A stretch of DNA of 64,000 nt from CAVRIA01 sp963721115. GTDB lineage: Bacteria; Desulfobacterota; Binatia; HRBIN30; CADEER01. Location: NCBI GenBank assembly GCA_963721115.1, contig CAVRIA010000009.1, positions 62,001-126,000 on the forward strand, in the 5' to 3' direction. Below the pieces are notes generated by a model, which ran no database searches, had not been told where the DNA came from, and worked only from the letters and a program-made list of their open reading frames with translations. Of the stretch, positions 47,569 to 56,271 are shown piece after piece (positions within the stretch are counted from its first letter, which is position 1; every line of letters begins with the position of its first letter). Position numbers and translations under genes: made by a program.

Positions 47569-47982
47569 TCAGTCCTCCCCGCTTCCGGCCACGAGCTCCT
47601 CGTAGTCTTCGGTGGCGAGGAGATCTTCCAGCTCGTCTTCATCGGCCAGCTCGACTTCGATCAACCAACCCTCATGGTACGGATCCTCGTTGGCCAGGGC
47701 CGGATGGTCCTCGAGATCACCATTGACCCCGCACACGGTCCCCGACACCGGCGCCACGAGCTCCTGTACGGTGCGAACCGACTCGAGCTCGCCGAAGGGC
47801 TCGCCCTTCTCCAGGCTGTCGCCGATGTCCGGGAGCTCGACGGCGATGACCTCGCCGATCTTGTCCTGTCCGAGGTCGGAGATGCCGATCTGCGCGCGAT
47901 CGGCCTCGGCGCGGATCCACAAGTGATCCTCCGTGAACCGCAGCACCGTGACCGGGCCCGCGTCTTTCTGTCGTTTTGCCAC
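47569..47982 (-). CDS. GcvH-like protein lacking the lipoyl lysine
   Basis: 137 residues, clearly of glycine cleavage H fold: FTEDHLWIRAEADRAQIGISDLGQDKIGEVIAVELPDIGDSL (separate segments), APVSGTVCGVN, EGWLIEVEL. The ESVKA motif reads ELESVRTVQELVAP, so Arg70 replaces the lipoylated lysine. It cannot act in glycine cleavage in the usual way, and no gcvT or gcvP is nearby. The GTG start sits seven bases after a -10 candidate, suggesting a leaderless message. It is probably co-transcribed with pcm. Confidence 0.88.
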   Translation of the reverse strand: MAKRQKDAGPVTVLRFTEDHLWIRAEADRAQIGISDLGQDKIGEVIAVELPDIGDSLEKGEPFGELESVRTVQELVAPVSGTVCGVNGDLEDHPALANEDPYHEGWLIEVELADEDELEDLLATEDYEELVAGSGED

Positions 47983-47989
47983 CGCGCGC

Positions 47990-48019
47990 TACTTACAAAG
48001 GGGTCCTTCGACGTGTCAA
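47990..48019 (-). promoter_or_regulatory. Promoter candidate of the gcvH-like gene
   Basis: Perfect -35 TTGACA (minus strand, 48019-48014), 18-bp spacer, weak -10 TAAGTA (47995-47990). GTG start follows after seven bases, so transcription could begin at the start codon. Confidence 0.4.
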
Positions 48020-48108
48020 GCCTTTTCGACGCGCCGCGCGAATCCGCGACGAGGTGCGCGCGGCGCCCGCTCTTGCTTCCACCGGAACACAACTTTAGCA
48101 TCGCCGCC

Positions 48109-49227
48109 ATGGGTACGAGGGAGACGCTGCGCCGCATGAAAGAGGAGCTGGCACAGCTCTTCCTCGAACGCACGGCGCTGATCGACGGGGCGCTCGCGGC
48201 GCTGCTCAGCGGTCACCACGTGCTCATCATCGGACCGCCGGGGACGGCGAAGTCGATGCTCGCCGACGAGCTCTGCCGGCGCCTCGAGGGCGCGACCTAC
48301 TTCCAGTGGCTGCTGACCAAGTTCAGCACCCCCGAGGAGCTCTTCGGCGCGGTCAGTCTCTCCGCCCTGGAGCGCGACGAGTACCGGCGGGTGACGACGC
48401 ACAAGCTGCCGGAGGCGCACATCGCCTTCCTCGACGAGGTGTTCAAGGCCAACTCCTCGATCCTCAACGCCATCCTGACGCTGATCAACGAGCGCCGCTT
48501 CCACAACGGGCGCGAGATCGCGACGGTGCCGCTGATCACCCTCTTCGGCGCCAGCAACGAGCTGCCCGAGGACGACGAGCTGCAGGCGCTGTACGACCGC
48601 TTCCTGGTGCGCTTCGTGGTCGGGTTCATCGAGGAGGACTTCCGCTTCCTCAAGATGCTGCAGTCGCGGCCGCCGCGCACGCGCACCTCCGTATCGCTGC
48701 AAGAGCTGCGCGCGGCGCAGGCGGAGGTGGCGTCGGTCGCGGTGCCCGACGCGATCTACCGGGCTCTGGCGGATCTGCGGCGCGAGCTCGGGCGCGCGCA
48801 GCTCGTCTCGTCGGATCGGCGCTACAAGCAGGCGATCGACGTCCTGCGCGCGCACGCCTACCTGCAGGGCCACGACCGGGTGTCGGAGGAGGATCTCTTC
48901 TTTCTCGAGCACGTGCTGTGGCGCGATCCCAGCGAGCAGCCGGAGGTGCGGGCAACCATCCACCGGCTGCTGCGCGGCTATCTCGACGAGGCCAAGGCGC
49001 TGCTCTACCAGACGCGGGAGCTGCGCGACTACGCGCACCGGCAGTGGGAGAGCAACGAGCTGCGCAGCCGCGCCGTCGTCGAGGCGCACACCAAGATCCG
49101 CAACATCCTGGCGCGCCTCGGCTCGATCCTCGACGACGCCCGCGGCGCCGGCCGGCCGGTCGAGGCGGTCGAGGCGGTGCAGTCGGAGATCGAGACGATC
49201 CAGCAGGAGATGCTCGAGGTCCTATGA
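48109..49227 (+). CDS. ravA: MoxR/RavA-family AAA+ ATPase
   Basis: 372 residues. Walker A in IIGPPGTAKSM (residues ~41-51), Walker B in IAFLDEVFKAN, sensor 1 GASNELPED, and the lid domain with SSDRRYKQAIDVLRAHA. The RavA pattern (LLTKFSTPEELFGAVSLSALE) fits. It overlaps the downstream VWA protein gene by ATGA. RavA-ViaA pairs act as chaperone-like machines on respiratory complexes in E. coli. The start ATG was chosen as the first Met of the family. Confidence 0.88.
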   Translation: MGTRETLRRMKEELAQLFLERTALIDGALAALLSGHHVLIIGPPGTAKSMLADELCRRLEGATYFQWLLTKFSTPEELFGAVSLSALERDEYRRVTTHKLPEAHIAFLDEVFKANSSILNAILTLINERRFHNGREIATVPLITLFGASNELPEDDELQALYDRFLVRFVVGFIEEDFRFLKMLQSRPPRTRTSVSLQELRAAQAEVASVAVPDAIYRALADLRRELGRAQLVSSDRRYKQAIDVLRAHAYLQGHDRVSEEDLFFLEHVLWRDPSEQPEVRATIHRLLRGYLDEAKALLYQTRELRDYAHRQWESNELRSRAVVEAHTKIRNILARLGSILDDARGAGRPVEAVEAVQSEIETIQQEMLEVL

Positions 49228-50774
49228 ACGGCGCGGAGGAGTCGCCGCGCCTCTACGAGCGCACGCACTGGATCGAGTGCGACAGCTACGACCGCCAGGC
49301 GCTGGCTCGTCTGATCGAGGACTCGCCCTCCCTGCAGGCGCTGCAGGCGAGCGGGGGGAAGCTGCTGCCGCACTTCGACGGCTTCCTGCTCGACCTCTTC
49401 TCCCTTCTGTTCAAGCTCAACGTCATCGTCCATGCGGACGAGACGGTGAGCCCGAGCACGCGGCTCTTCCGTCTCATTCTCGACGAGCTGCGCGCGTCGC
49501 CGGCCCTCGAAACCATCCGCCAGCATACCGTGCTCGACGAGTCGCCGGCCGGTCTGGCGACGCTGCTGCTGGGCGAATCTCTGCTCGAGCTCCTCAAATC
49601 AGAACGCGTCCTGACACGCGCCGAGATGCTCGACGCCTGGAACGTACAGCAACAGGAGGAGGACGTCCGAACGCGCGTCGAGCACGCGGAGACGGCCGAG
49701 GAGCTGCGCGGCCAGCAGGAGGGGCGGGCGGCGGAGCGGCAGCTGCGCGAGCTGCGCAACCGCATGCAGCGCGAGGCCGTCGCCGCCGGCCGCCGCCTCG
49801 AGCAGCGGGCGAAGCAGATGGAGCAGAGCTTCGCCGAGAGCGCGTCCCGCCAGCGGCCGCGCATCGCCGCGCAGGTCGAGCGCACTCTGAACGACCTGGA
49901 ATCGTCCCGCCAGGAAACCGAGCAGTGGAGCGTGCAGCTCGGCGGCGGCCAGCGCTCCTCGCCGGGCGCGCAGATCGAGCTCGGCCATCGCCTGGCGCGC
50001 AATCCCAAGCTGCAGCGCATGGCGCGCCTGGTCGGGCGCATGCGCGAGAGCGCCCGCGCCCTGCGCCAGAAGCTCTTCGAGCGCGCCAACCAGGAGATGT
50101 ACTCGGTCGGCCTCGGCGCCGAGCTGAGCCGCCTGCTGCCGCCGGAGCTGCTCAGCCTGCGCCACCCGATCCTGCGGCGCGACTTCGCCCGCCGCCTGAT
50201 CGACGGCGAGCTGCTCGTCTACGCCCTGCGCGCCCGCGAGCAGAAGGGCAAGGGGCCGATGATCGTCTGCCTGGACGGCAGCTCGTCGATGGCCGGCGAC
50301 AAGGAGGTCTGGTCGAAGGCGGTGACCCTCACCCTGCTCGACATCGCGCGCCGCCAGCGCCGTCGCTTCCGCTCGATCTGCTTCTCGTCGGCGGACACGC
50401 CGCTGCAGGTCCTCGATCTCAACCTGCGCCGGCGCTACTCCCCCGACATGCGGCACGTCTACGAGCTGGCCGAGTACTTCCCGGGCGGCGGCACCGACTT
50501 CCAGAAGCCGCTCGACGCCGCCCTCGACTGCCTGCGCCATTCGAGCGGCAAGCGCGGCGACATCGTCTTCATCACCGACGGCGAATGCCGCGTCGATCCC
50601 GACTGGCTGCGCGAGTTCAAGCGCGAGAAGGAGAAGCTCGACTTCAGGCTCTTCTCCGTTCTCATCGACGTCGGTCCCAGCTCTCTCGGCGCCCTCAAGG
50701 ACTTCAGCGACCAGATCACCTCCGTCCGCCAGCTCACCAGCGAGGCGACGAACGAGATCTTCCTGAAGGTGTGA
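49224..50774 (+). CDS. viaA: VWA-domain protein, ViaA-like
   Basis: 516 residues. A helical and coiled-coil N-terminal part (e.g. RQLRELRNRMQREAVAAGRRLEQ) is followed by a C-terminal VWA domain with the MIDAS DGSSSMAGDKE, Thr in GGGTDFQKPL and Asp in FITDGECRVD. The LLPPELLSLRHPILRRDFARRLIDGELLVY segment precedes VWA as in ViaA/CoxE-like proteins. Coupled to the MoxR ATPase upstream, the standard MoxR-VWA chaperone layout. Confidence 0.88.
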   Translation: MNGAEESPRLYERTHWIECDSYDRQALARLIEDSPSLQALQASGGKLLPHFDGFLLDLFSLLFKLNVIVHADETVSPSTRLFRLILDELRASPALETIRQHTVLDESPAGLATLLLGESLLELLKSERVLTRAEMLDAWNVQQQEEDVRTRVEHAETAEELRGQQEGRAAERQLRELRNRMQREAVAAGRRLEQRAKQMEQSFAESASRQRPRIAAQVERTLNDLESSRQETEQWSVQLGGGQRSSPGAQIELGHRLARNPKLQRMARLVGRMRESARALRQKLFERANQEMYSVGLGAELSRLLPPELLSLRHPILRRDFARRLIDGELLVYALRAREQKGKGPMIVCLDGSSSMAGDKEVWSKAVTLTLLDIARRQRRRFRSICFSSADTPLQVLDLNLRRRYSPDMRHVYELAEYFPGGGTDFQKPLDAALDCLRHSSGKRGDIVFITDGECRVDPDWLREFKREKEKLDFRLFSVLIDVGPSSLGALKDFSDQITSVRQLTSEATNEIFLKV

Positions 50775-50782
50775 GGGGCCCG

Positions 50783-51004
50783 CTACGGCTTCGTGGCCGT
50801 AGCTCCAATGCGCGGCGCGGCCGGAGGCGCGGCTGAGAAGCGCACCGGCCAGGCTCGGAGGTACTCGATCGCCGCCGCGATCTCCTTCGTCGCGAACCCT
50901 TCGCCGCGGCAGCGCTTCTCGAAGTTCTGGAGTCGCTCGACCGCTACTTCGAGATTACGGGCCAGCAGCTCACCCGCCACATCTGGTTCGGGGATCTGCG
51001 CACG
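50783..51004 (-). pseudogene. Possible C-terminal gene fragment antisense to the RHS remnant
   Basis: The minus-strand frame ending at 50783 reads natural protein only in its last ~70 codons (ELLARNLEVAVERLQNFEKRC, FATKEIAAAIEYLRAWPVRF). Further upstream it becomes the antisense of RHS sequence. It may be a broken gene tail; the family is not recognised. Confidence 0.3.
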
Positions 51005-51088
51005 GCCTTCAGCCCGATCCAGACCCCGCCGAGCCTGCTGGCCGCCGCGGCCGGCAGCGAGCAGGGGACGGCGCTGGCCTTCTACAAG

Positions 51089-51661
51089 GTGTCGGGGAGC
51101 GCCGACGGCAGCGTGGTGCGGTACTACCGCTACAATCCATATGGGTTTCCGCGCGCCTACAACGCGTCGGGCAACGCGACGGCGAGCCTGCTGACCGACC
51201 GTCTCTACACCGACAAGCGCTACGACGCGGGAGCGTTCCTCTACGACTTCTGGGCGCGCTTCTACGACCCGATGATCGGGCGCTTTCTGAGCATCGACCC
51301 GCTGCGCGAGGGGCTGAACCCGTACGCATACGTGCAGTGGAACCCGGTCAACCGCCTCGATCCGCTCGGTCTGTCCAGCCAGCGCATCGACAACCCGTCG
51401 TGGCTCGGTGTCATTGGCACATGGGTCGCTGCCACCCTCACCCTTGTCGGCAGCGGACCCACCGCCGTCACTCTCCCCAAGCTCCTCCACAAGCAAGCAG
51501 ATCGGCCAAGCGCGATCATCGTGTTGAGGAATCGGCAAGACGGCGTGCGCGGGGCCGGACCTGGCAAGTATGAACTCGGTTCAAAGGTCCCTGCCCGGAT
51601 CGAAGGTTGGATCAGATCGTCTCGGCGAGCTCGCCGAGATGCGCAACTGGGATCGCGCTGA
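51089..51661 (+). pseudogene. RHS repeat-associated core fragment
   Basis: 190 codons, with open sequence continuing upstream to about 50,940. The RHS core is clear: RYYRYNPYGFPRAYN, YDFWARFYDPMIGRFLSIDP, NPYAYVQWNPVNRLDPLGL. A variable C-terminal region follows (a hydrophobic GVIGTWVAATLTLVGSGP and a short basic end). The huge N-terminal shell expected of RHS/YD proteins is missing, so this is a relic. Its end overlaps the DUF4143 gene end by 50 bp. Confidence 0.75.
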
Positions 51662-52757
51662 TGTCGTCGGAGATCGAATACTCCGACTTTCCCGGGTAGA
51701 CGACCCAAAGGTGTTCGAGCCCCAAATCGTGCGCTGCGACGGTCATCGATCTGCTGCGCCCTGGTGCGTCGGAGTACTTGAACTCGAAGCCGAAACGTTT
51801 GCCGCGGCTGTGCACGAGCAGGTCGAGCTCCGCACCTCCGTGGGTGGCCCAGTAGTAGACGTCTCTCGCCTCCAAGGCGCTAATGGTCTGCTGCAGTGCG
51901 AACCCCTCCCATGAGGCTCCGAGCTTCGGATGACCATGCAGCTCGCGGAAATGGGTCAGATGGAGCAGCGAATGGAGCAGTCCGCTGTCCCGCAGGTAGA
52001 CCTTCGGAGCCTTGACCTGGCGCTTGCCGAGATTCTCGAACCATGGAGGCAGCACGCGAACCATGAACGCACCATTTAGAATGTCCAGATAACGGCGAGC
52101 GGTGTTCTCCGATGTCGAGAGAGACCGCGCGAGCTCGGCCGCGTTCCACGTCTGACCGTGGTAATGTGCAACCATGGTCCAGAATCTTCGCAGCGTTTCG
52201 GCGGGCACGGTGATTCCCAGCTGCGGGATATCGCGTTCGAGGAACGTCCGCGTAAAGTCGTCGCGCCATGCGGCGCTCGCCTCTTCGTCCGGCGCCAGGA
52301 ACGAGCGCGGGAAACCACCGCGCAACCACAGCTTGTCCAACCGATCGACACCCACTTCCCAAAGATCGAACCCGGCCAAGTCGACGAAGCCGATCCGGCC
52401 CGCCAACGACTCCGACGTTCCTTTGACGAGCTGAGGCGACGCCGAGCCGAGCAAGAGGAAGCGTGCCTCGTTGTCGGGGCGATCGACGAGGACGCGCAGC
52501 AATTCGAACAGGTCGGGACGTCGCTGAACCTCGTCGATGATGACCAACCCCGATAGGCTTTCCAGGGCGCGCATCGGTGCGGAGAGACGCCGCAGATCGA
52601 CTGGATTCTCGAGGTCGAAGAGCTCGCACGGCTCGGCTTTTGACAGATCTCGCGCCAGCGTGGTCTTTCCACACTGCCGCGGCCCCAGAATGGCCGTCAC
52701 GGGATTGCGTTCGATCGACTTCCGGACGCGTTCCAGCGCACGCTGCCGAACGATCAT
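51612..52757 (-). CDS. AAA_14/DUF4143 ATPase
   Basis: 381 residues. N-terminal AAA: ILGPRQCGKTTLARDL (Walker A), LVIIDEVQRRPDLFELL (Walker B), FLLLGSASPQLVKG. The C-terminal DUF4143 domain has EFKYSDAPGRS, the usual nuclease-like end with GGAELDLLVHSRG. Such proteins are widespread, often in genomic islands, and unassigned; a link to toxin-antitoxin or defence loci has been suggested. The ATG at 52757 follows the strong dyad at 52777. Lower GC than its neighbours. Confidence 0.9.
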   Translation of the reverse strand: MIVRQRALERVRKSIERNPVTAILGPRQCGKTTLARDLSKAEPCELFDLENPVDLRRLSAPMRALESLSGLVIIDEVQRRPDLFELLRVLVDRPDNEARFLLLGSASPQLVKGTSESLAGRIGFVDLAGFDLWEVGVDRLDKLWLRGGFPRSFLAPDEEASAAWRDDFTRTFLERDIPQLGITVPAETLRRFWTMVAHYHGQTWNAAELARSLSTSENTARRYLDILNGAFMVRVLPPWFENLGKRQVKAPKVYLRDSGLLHSLLHLTHFRELHGHPKLGASWEGFALQQTISALEARDVYYWATHGGAELDLLVHSRGKRFGFEFKYSDAPGRSRSMTVAAHDLGLEHLWVVYPGKSEYSISDDISAIPVAHLGELAETI

Positions 52758-52776
52758 GCTGCCATGGTAAACCTTG

Positions 52777-52803
52777 AAAATCCTCAACTCAATAGAGGAT
52801 TTT
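52777..52803. promoter_or_regulatory. Perfect inverted repeat before the DUF4143 gene
   Basis: AAAATCCTC-N9-GAGGATTTT, nine-base perfect arms, centred about 33 bp upstream of the start. It is the only AT-rich stretch nearby. Operator is the likeliest role; in plus orientation it also resembles a terminator. The 240 bp beyond it, to the next stop at 53044, hold no recognisable gene. Confidence 0.6.
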
Positions 52804-53043
52804 CGTTGCTCCGGCGCGCGTGGAGGTTCGGGACCTTCGGGCATCGCTTCGCAAGAAGCTACCGCGCTATCCCCTCCCCGTTCTCCCCGATCAGGCTCAG
52901 GATGGAAGAGGCCTGCGCCGTGTCGCGGAGGTCGTCGAGCAACAGGGCCGCCGGCTCCTCGTGCAACACCCCGAGAGGGCTGAGAACCAGCTCTTCGTTC
53001 GCGCGTGCCAGGCTCCTGCTCCATCTTGCGCTTGCCTCGGCCG

Positions 53044-54453
53044 CTACGGCTCGTAGCCGAGCGCGCGCAGGCGGTCCAGGGTCTTCTGGTCGACCGAAGG
53101 TGCGCTCCGGCGCGGTCCTCGCTCCAGCCTGGCGATCTCGGCGGCGAGGGCGGCGCGCAGGCGATCGCGATCCGGGGAGGGAGAGTCGATGCGGTTGTCG
53201 AGCTCGTGCGGGTCCGCGGCGAGGTCGAAGAACTCGTCCCTTCCCGCCGTGTGGAGGATGTACTTGTAGCGCGCGTCCTGCAGCGAGAACTTCTCGCCCG
53301 CTTCGTAGTTGGCGTCCGCGCCCGTTTTTCGCCCGCGCCGCGGAGCGAACTCCCGGCGCTCGGAGAACCCGTACTTCGCCGCGAGCGCCTCGCCGTCGCC
53401 GCGCAGGATGGGCAGCAGAGACCGTCCTTCGAAGGTCGCGCCGGTCGCCGTACCGGCCGCTCCGACGAGCGCTGCCACGGTGGGGAAGACGTCGACCACC
53501 TCGGTCACCCGATCGGTGCTCAGTCCCGCGCCCGCTCCGGAGGAGAAGTAGAAGATCAACGGCACGCGGACCTGCTCATTGTAGATCATCTTGCCGTGGT
53601 CCAGCCACCGGTGATTGCCGAGACCCTCGCCGTGATCGGCGACCAGGATCCACAGCGCCGGGCGGTCGCCGAGCCGGTTCTGGACGGCGTGGAAGAGCTG
53701 CTCGACAGCGGTGTCGAGGAACTTCAGCTCGCCGTCGTAGGCGTTCATCTGCTCGGCGACGTCGACGTGCCGGCGCCGCAGGTACTCGCCGTCGATGCGC
53801 TGGCTCTCGATCCAGAACTTCCGCATCCGCTCGCTCTCCGTCCCGGTCCCGGCCGGGTAGCGGTGCCGCGGATCGTAGGGCCTGTGCGCATCGAAGAGAT
53901 GGACCCAGAGGAAGAGGCGGTCCGCCGGGCGCCGTCCGTCCAGCCAGGCGATCGCGTGCTGCACGGTCTGGTCTGCGGGGCGATAGGCGCGGCGCGCGAT
54001 ATCGGGCTCGTCGAAGACGTCGAACCCCTGGTTCAGATGACCCGGGCCGAAGTGCTGGCTGGTGCCGACGAAGGCCGCGGTGGCGTAGCCCGCGGCGCGC
54101 AGGAACTCCGCCATGGTCAGAAAGGAGTCGTCGAGCACCTCGCCGTTCCTGCGCACGCCGTGCTGCAGCGGGTAGCGGGAGGTGAAGAGCGAGGCGTGCG
54201 ACGGCACGGTGGTGGCCATCTGCGAGATGGCTCGATCGAAGCGAACACCGTGTGCGGCGATCCAGTCGATGAAGGGAGTGGTGTCGCGCGGGTAGCCGTA
54301 GCAGCCGAGGTGGTCGGCGCGAACCGTGTCCAGCGTGACGAGGACGATCCCCGCCGGGGCTGGTGGCGCGGTTGAGGGCCCTTTTCGGCAGCCGGCGATC
54401 AGCGCCGCAGCGACAGAGAGGCAGAGGAGAAGTGAGCCGGAGCGTGTCCGCAT
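53044..54453 (-). CDS. Sulfatase-like lipoprotein, Thr in nucleophile position
   Basis: 469 residues. Lipobox Cys22 (AAALIAGC). Metal motif TLDTVRADHLGCYGY, then T82-V-P-S-H where true sulfatases have CxPxR, so no formylglycine. Later ligands: VADHGEGLGNH, HGKMIYNEQVRVPLI. The end LDRLRALGYEP is the family tail shared with the 10284 gene. It is likely a periplasmic phospho- or sulfo-ester hydrolase or transferase of Thr type. The ATG at 54453 gives a normal signal peptide. Confidence 0.88.
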   Translation of the reverse strand: MRTRSGSLLLCLSVAAALIAGCRKGPSTAPPAPAGIVLVTLDTVRADHLGCYGYPRDTTPFIDWIAAHGVRFDRAISQMATTVPSHASLFTSRYPLQHGVRRNGEVLDDSFLTMAEFLRAAGYATAAFVGTSQHFGPGHLNQGFDVFDEPDIARRAYRPADQTVQHAIAWLDGRRPADRLFLWVHLFDAHRPYDPRHRYPAGTGTESERMRKFWIESQRIDGEYLRRRHVDVAEQMNAYDGELKFLDTAVEQLFHAVQNRLGDRPALWILVADHGEGLGNHRWLDHGKMIYNEQVRVPLIFYFSSGAGAGLSTDRVTEVVDVFPTVAALVGAAGTATGATFEGRSLLPILRGDGEALAAKYGFSERREFAPRRGRKTGADANYEAGEKFSLQDARYKYILHTAGRDEFFDLAADPHELDNRIDSPSPDRDRLRAALAAEIARLERGPRRSAPSVDQKTLDRLRALGYEP

Positions 54454-54578
54454 GTGCCGCGCAGTGTGTTCGCTAAATCGCAACGCGCGCAAGTGCGGCG
54501 GCATATTCGGTTCGACCCGATTCTGATACAGGCCGAGGGCCGCGCCGGGTCGGGCGCGATGGAGAGGAGGAGCATGCG

Positions 54579-55061
54579 ATGAGAAAGCTGCATTTCCCCG
54601 AGCCCTTTCGCCACAGGCACCCGCCGATCGAGAACGTCAACAAGGTGATCGAGGCGTCGAGCACCGTCGGTCAGCGCGCCGCCGACGCGGTGGCCCGGAC
54701 GATGGGGAGCTGGTCGTTCATCATCCTCCAGTCCATCCTCTTGACGAGTTGGGTCGTGCTCAACGTCGTGGCCGTCATCCGCCACTGGGACCCGTACCCG
54801 TTCATCTTGATGAACCTCGTCCTGTCCCTGCAGGCGGCGTACGCAGCGCCGATCATCATGATGAGTCAGAATCGCCAGGCGGAGCGAGACCGGCTCGAGG
54901 CGCGCAACGACTACGTGGTCAATCAGAAGGCGGAAGAGGAGGTCCGCGCCGTCCTCGACCATCTCGCCGCGCAGGACCAGGCGCTGGCGGTGATCCACGA
55001 GATGCTGCTCGCCCGCGACCCGGGAGCGGCCGAGCGCGCCGGCGATTCACCGGGAGCCTGA
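54579..55061 (+). CDS. DUF1003 membrane protein
   Basis: 160 residues. Two membrane helices (SFIILQSILLTSWVVLNVVAV and PFILMNLVLSLQAAYAAPIIMM) with the DUF1003 signature between them and SQNRQAERDRLEARNDYVVNQKAE after. The C-terminal helix is charged. Function unknown. Divergent from the sulfatase-like gene. Confidence 0.9.
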   Translation: MRKLHFPEPFRHRHPPIENVNKVIEASSTVGQRAADAVARTMGSWSFIILQSILLTSWVVLNVVAVIRHWDPYPFILMNLVLSLQAAYAAPIIMMSQNRQAERDRLEARNDYVVNQKAEEEVRAVLDHLAAQDQALAVIHEMLLARDPGAAERAGDSPGA

Positions 55062-55249
55062 GCGCGGGCGAGAGCGTCGAAGCATTCTCACCACGAAGTT
55101 CGTCATGAGCTGCGCTCGCCCAAAGACGCATGAAAAAAGGCAACCACGAAGGACACGAAGAGCACGAAGCCAAGAGCGGAAACGCTGGACGAAGGCGACG
55201 CCGATCTATTTTCGGAGGAGTCGCCATGGGCTTCGCACGCCCGAAGATC

Positions 55250-55305
55250 GGGAGGGCGAGGCTCCCGGTGAGCCATTTGGCTTGCTCAGTGCGGCTCGCC
55301 CTCCC
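55250..55305. repeat. Inverted-repeat element related to repeat R
   Basis: GGGAGGGCGAG (55250-55260) and CTCGCCCTCCC (55295-55305) are perfect 11-bp inverted arms around 34 bp. The first arm continues GCTCCCGGTGAGCC, as in repeat R. It could be a complete hairpin element of which the copies at 22165 and 28823 are half. No gene is seen between 55062 and 55349. Confidence 0.75.
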
Positions 55306-55349
55306 CGTTTGGATCAGCCGGTCCGCAAAGCCGATTGTGAGAGGCTACA

Positions 55350-56189
55350 TCAGCTCTTCACGCCGGCGAGGAAGGAGAGCACCTCGCGGTTGAACAGGTC
55401 CGGCGTCTCGAAGTTGAAGCCGTGACTGCCGCCGGGGATCTTCACCAGCACGGCGCCCGGGATGTGCCGGGCGAGGACGTCCGAGTTCGCCGGCGAGATG
55501 AGGCGGTCGGCGTCGCCGGTGATGACCAGAGTCGGCGACTCGATGTGGTGCAGCCGGTCGGTGGCCTTGTGGCTCATCACCGCCGCCACCTGGCCCATGA
55601 TCGCCTCCAGGCTGAAGCCGTACTGAAGCGCGCCGCCGAAGATCTGGATCAGCTTGGGCAGCTCGCGGTCGATGAACTCCTGGTTGAAGACGGTGGGCAG
55701 CAGGTGCTGGAAGAAATTGAGCGGGTTGATGGCACTGACGTCGACCTGCATCTCGCCGGTGGTCGAGACCGAGCCGCCGAACTGCTTCAGGGAGAACTCC
55801 CGCTGCCGCTCGACGTCGGCGTCGGGCTCCGGATACGTGCAGGCGAGCACCAGCCCTCTCACCCGGCGCGGATGATTCAGCGCCAGCTCCTGCGCGATCA
55901 TGCCTCCCATCGACACGCCGACGACGTGGGCGCGCTCGATTCCGAGGGCGTCGAGCAGACCGGCCGTGTCGTTCGCCATCTGGTGGATCGAGTACGGGCC
56001 CTGCGGCTTGTCGCTGCGCCCGACGCCGCGGTTGTCGAAGACGATGGTCCGGTAATGCTTGGCGAAGTCGGGGATCTGGAACATCCAGGCGACGGAGTCG
56101 GCCGCCAGCCCCATGATCAGCAGCAGCGGGTCGCCGCTGCCGTGCTCCTCGTAGTACAGCTCGATCGAATCGACCTTCACCTTGCCCAT
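55350..56189 (-). CDS. Alpha/beta hydrolase
   Basis: 279 residues. HG oxyanion equivalent in LLLIMGLAADSVAW, RGVGRSDKPQG, nucleophile Ser in GVSMGGMIAQE, acid in ITGDADRLI and His in PGGSHGFNFE. Typical of PcaD/3-oxoadipate enol-lactonase or esterase-like hydrolases; the substrate is unclear. It lies downstream of an SDR in the same direction and could be in one transcript (80-bp gap). Confidence 0.9.
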   Translation of the reverse strand: MGKVKVDSIELYYEEHGSGDPLLLIMGLAADSVAWMFQIPDFAKHYRTIVFDNRGVGRSDKPQGPYSIHQMANDTAGLLDALGIERAHVVGVSMGGMIAQELALNHPRRVRGLVLACTYPEPDADVERQREFSLKQFGGSVSTTGEMQVDVSAINPLNFFQHLLPTVFNQEFIDRELPKLIQIFGGALQYGFSLEAIMGQVAAVMSHKATDRLHHIESPTLVITGDADRLISPANSDVLARHIPGAVLVKIPGGSHGFNFETPDLFNREVLSFLAGVKS

Positions 56190-56271
56190 GTCGTGTGCTC
56201 CGAAGGCAGAGGCGGCCGCGACGCGTGGACTCGCCGTCCACCCGTCGCGGCGCGCGTTGACGGGAGGGCGC

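Noticed and set aside
47569..47982. A working glycine cleavage system H protein
   Set aside because: The lipoyl lysine is Arg and gcvT/gcvP are absent from the neighbourhood.
52820..53056. Small plus-strand gene with an acetyltransferase-like LPRYPLPVL segment
   Set aside because: The rest shows no GNAT motif and the frame overlaps the sulfatase-like gene end; too weak to call.
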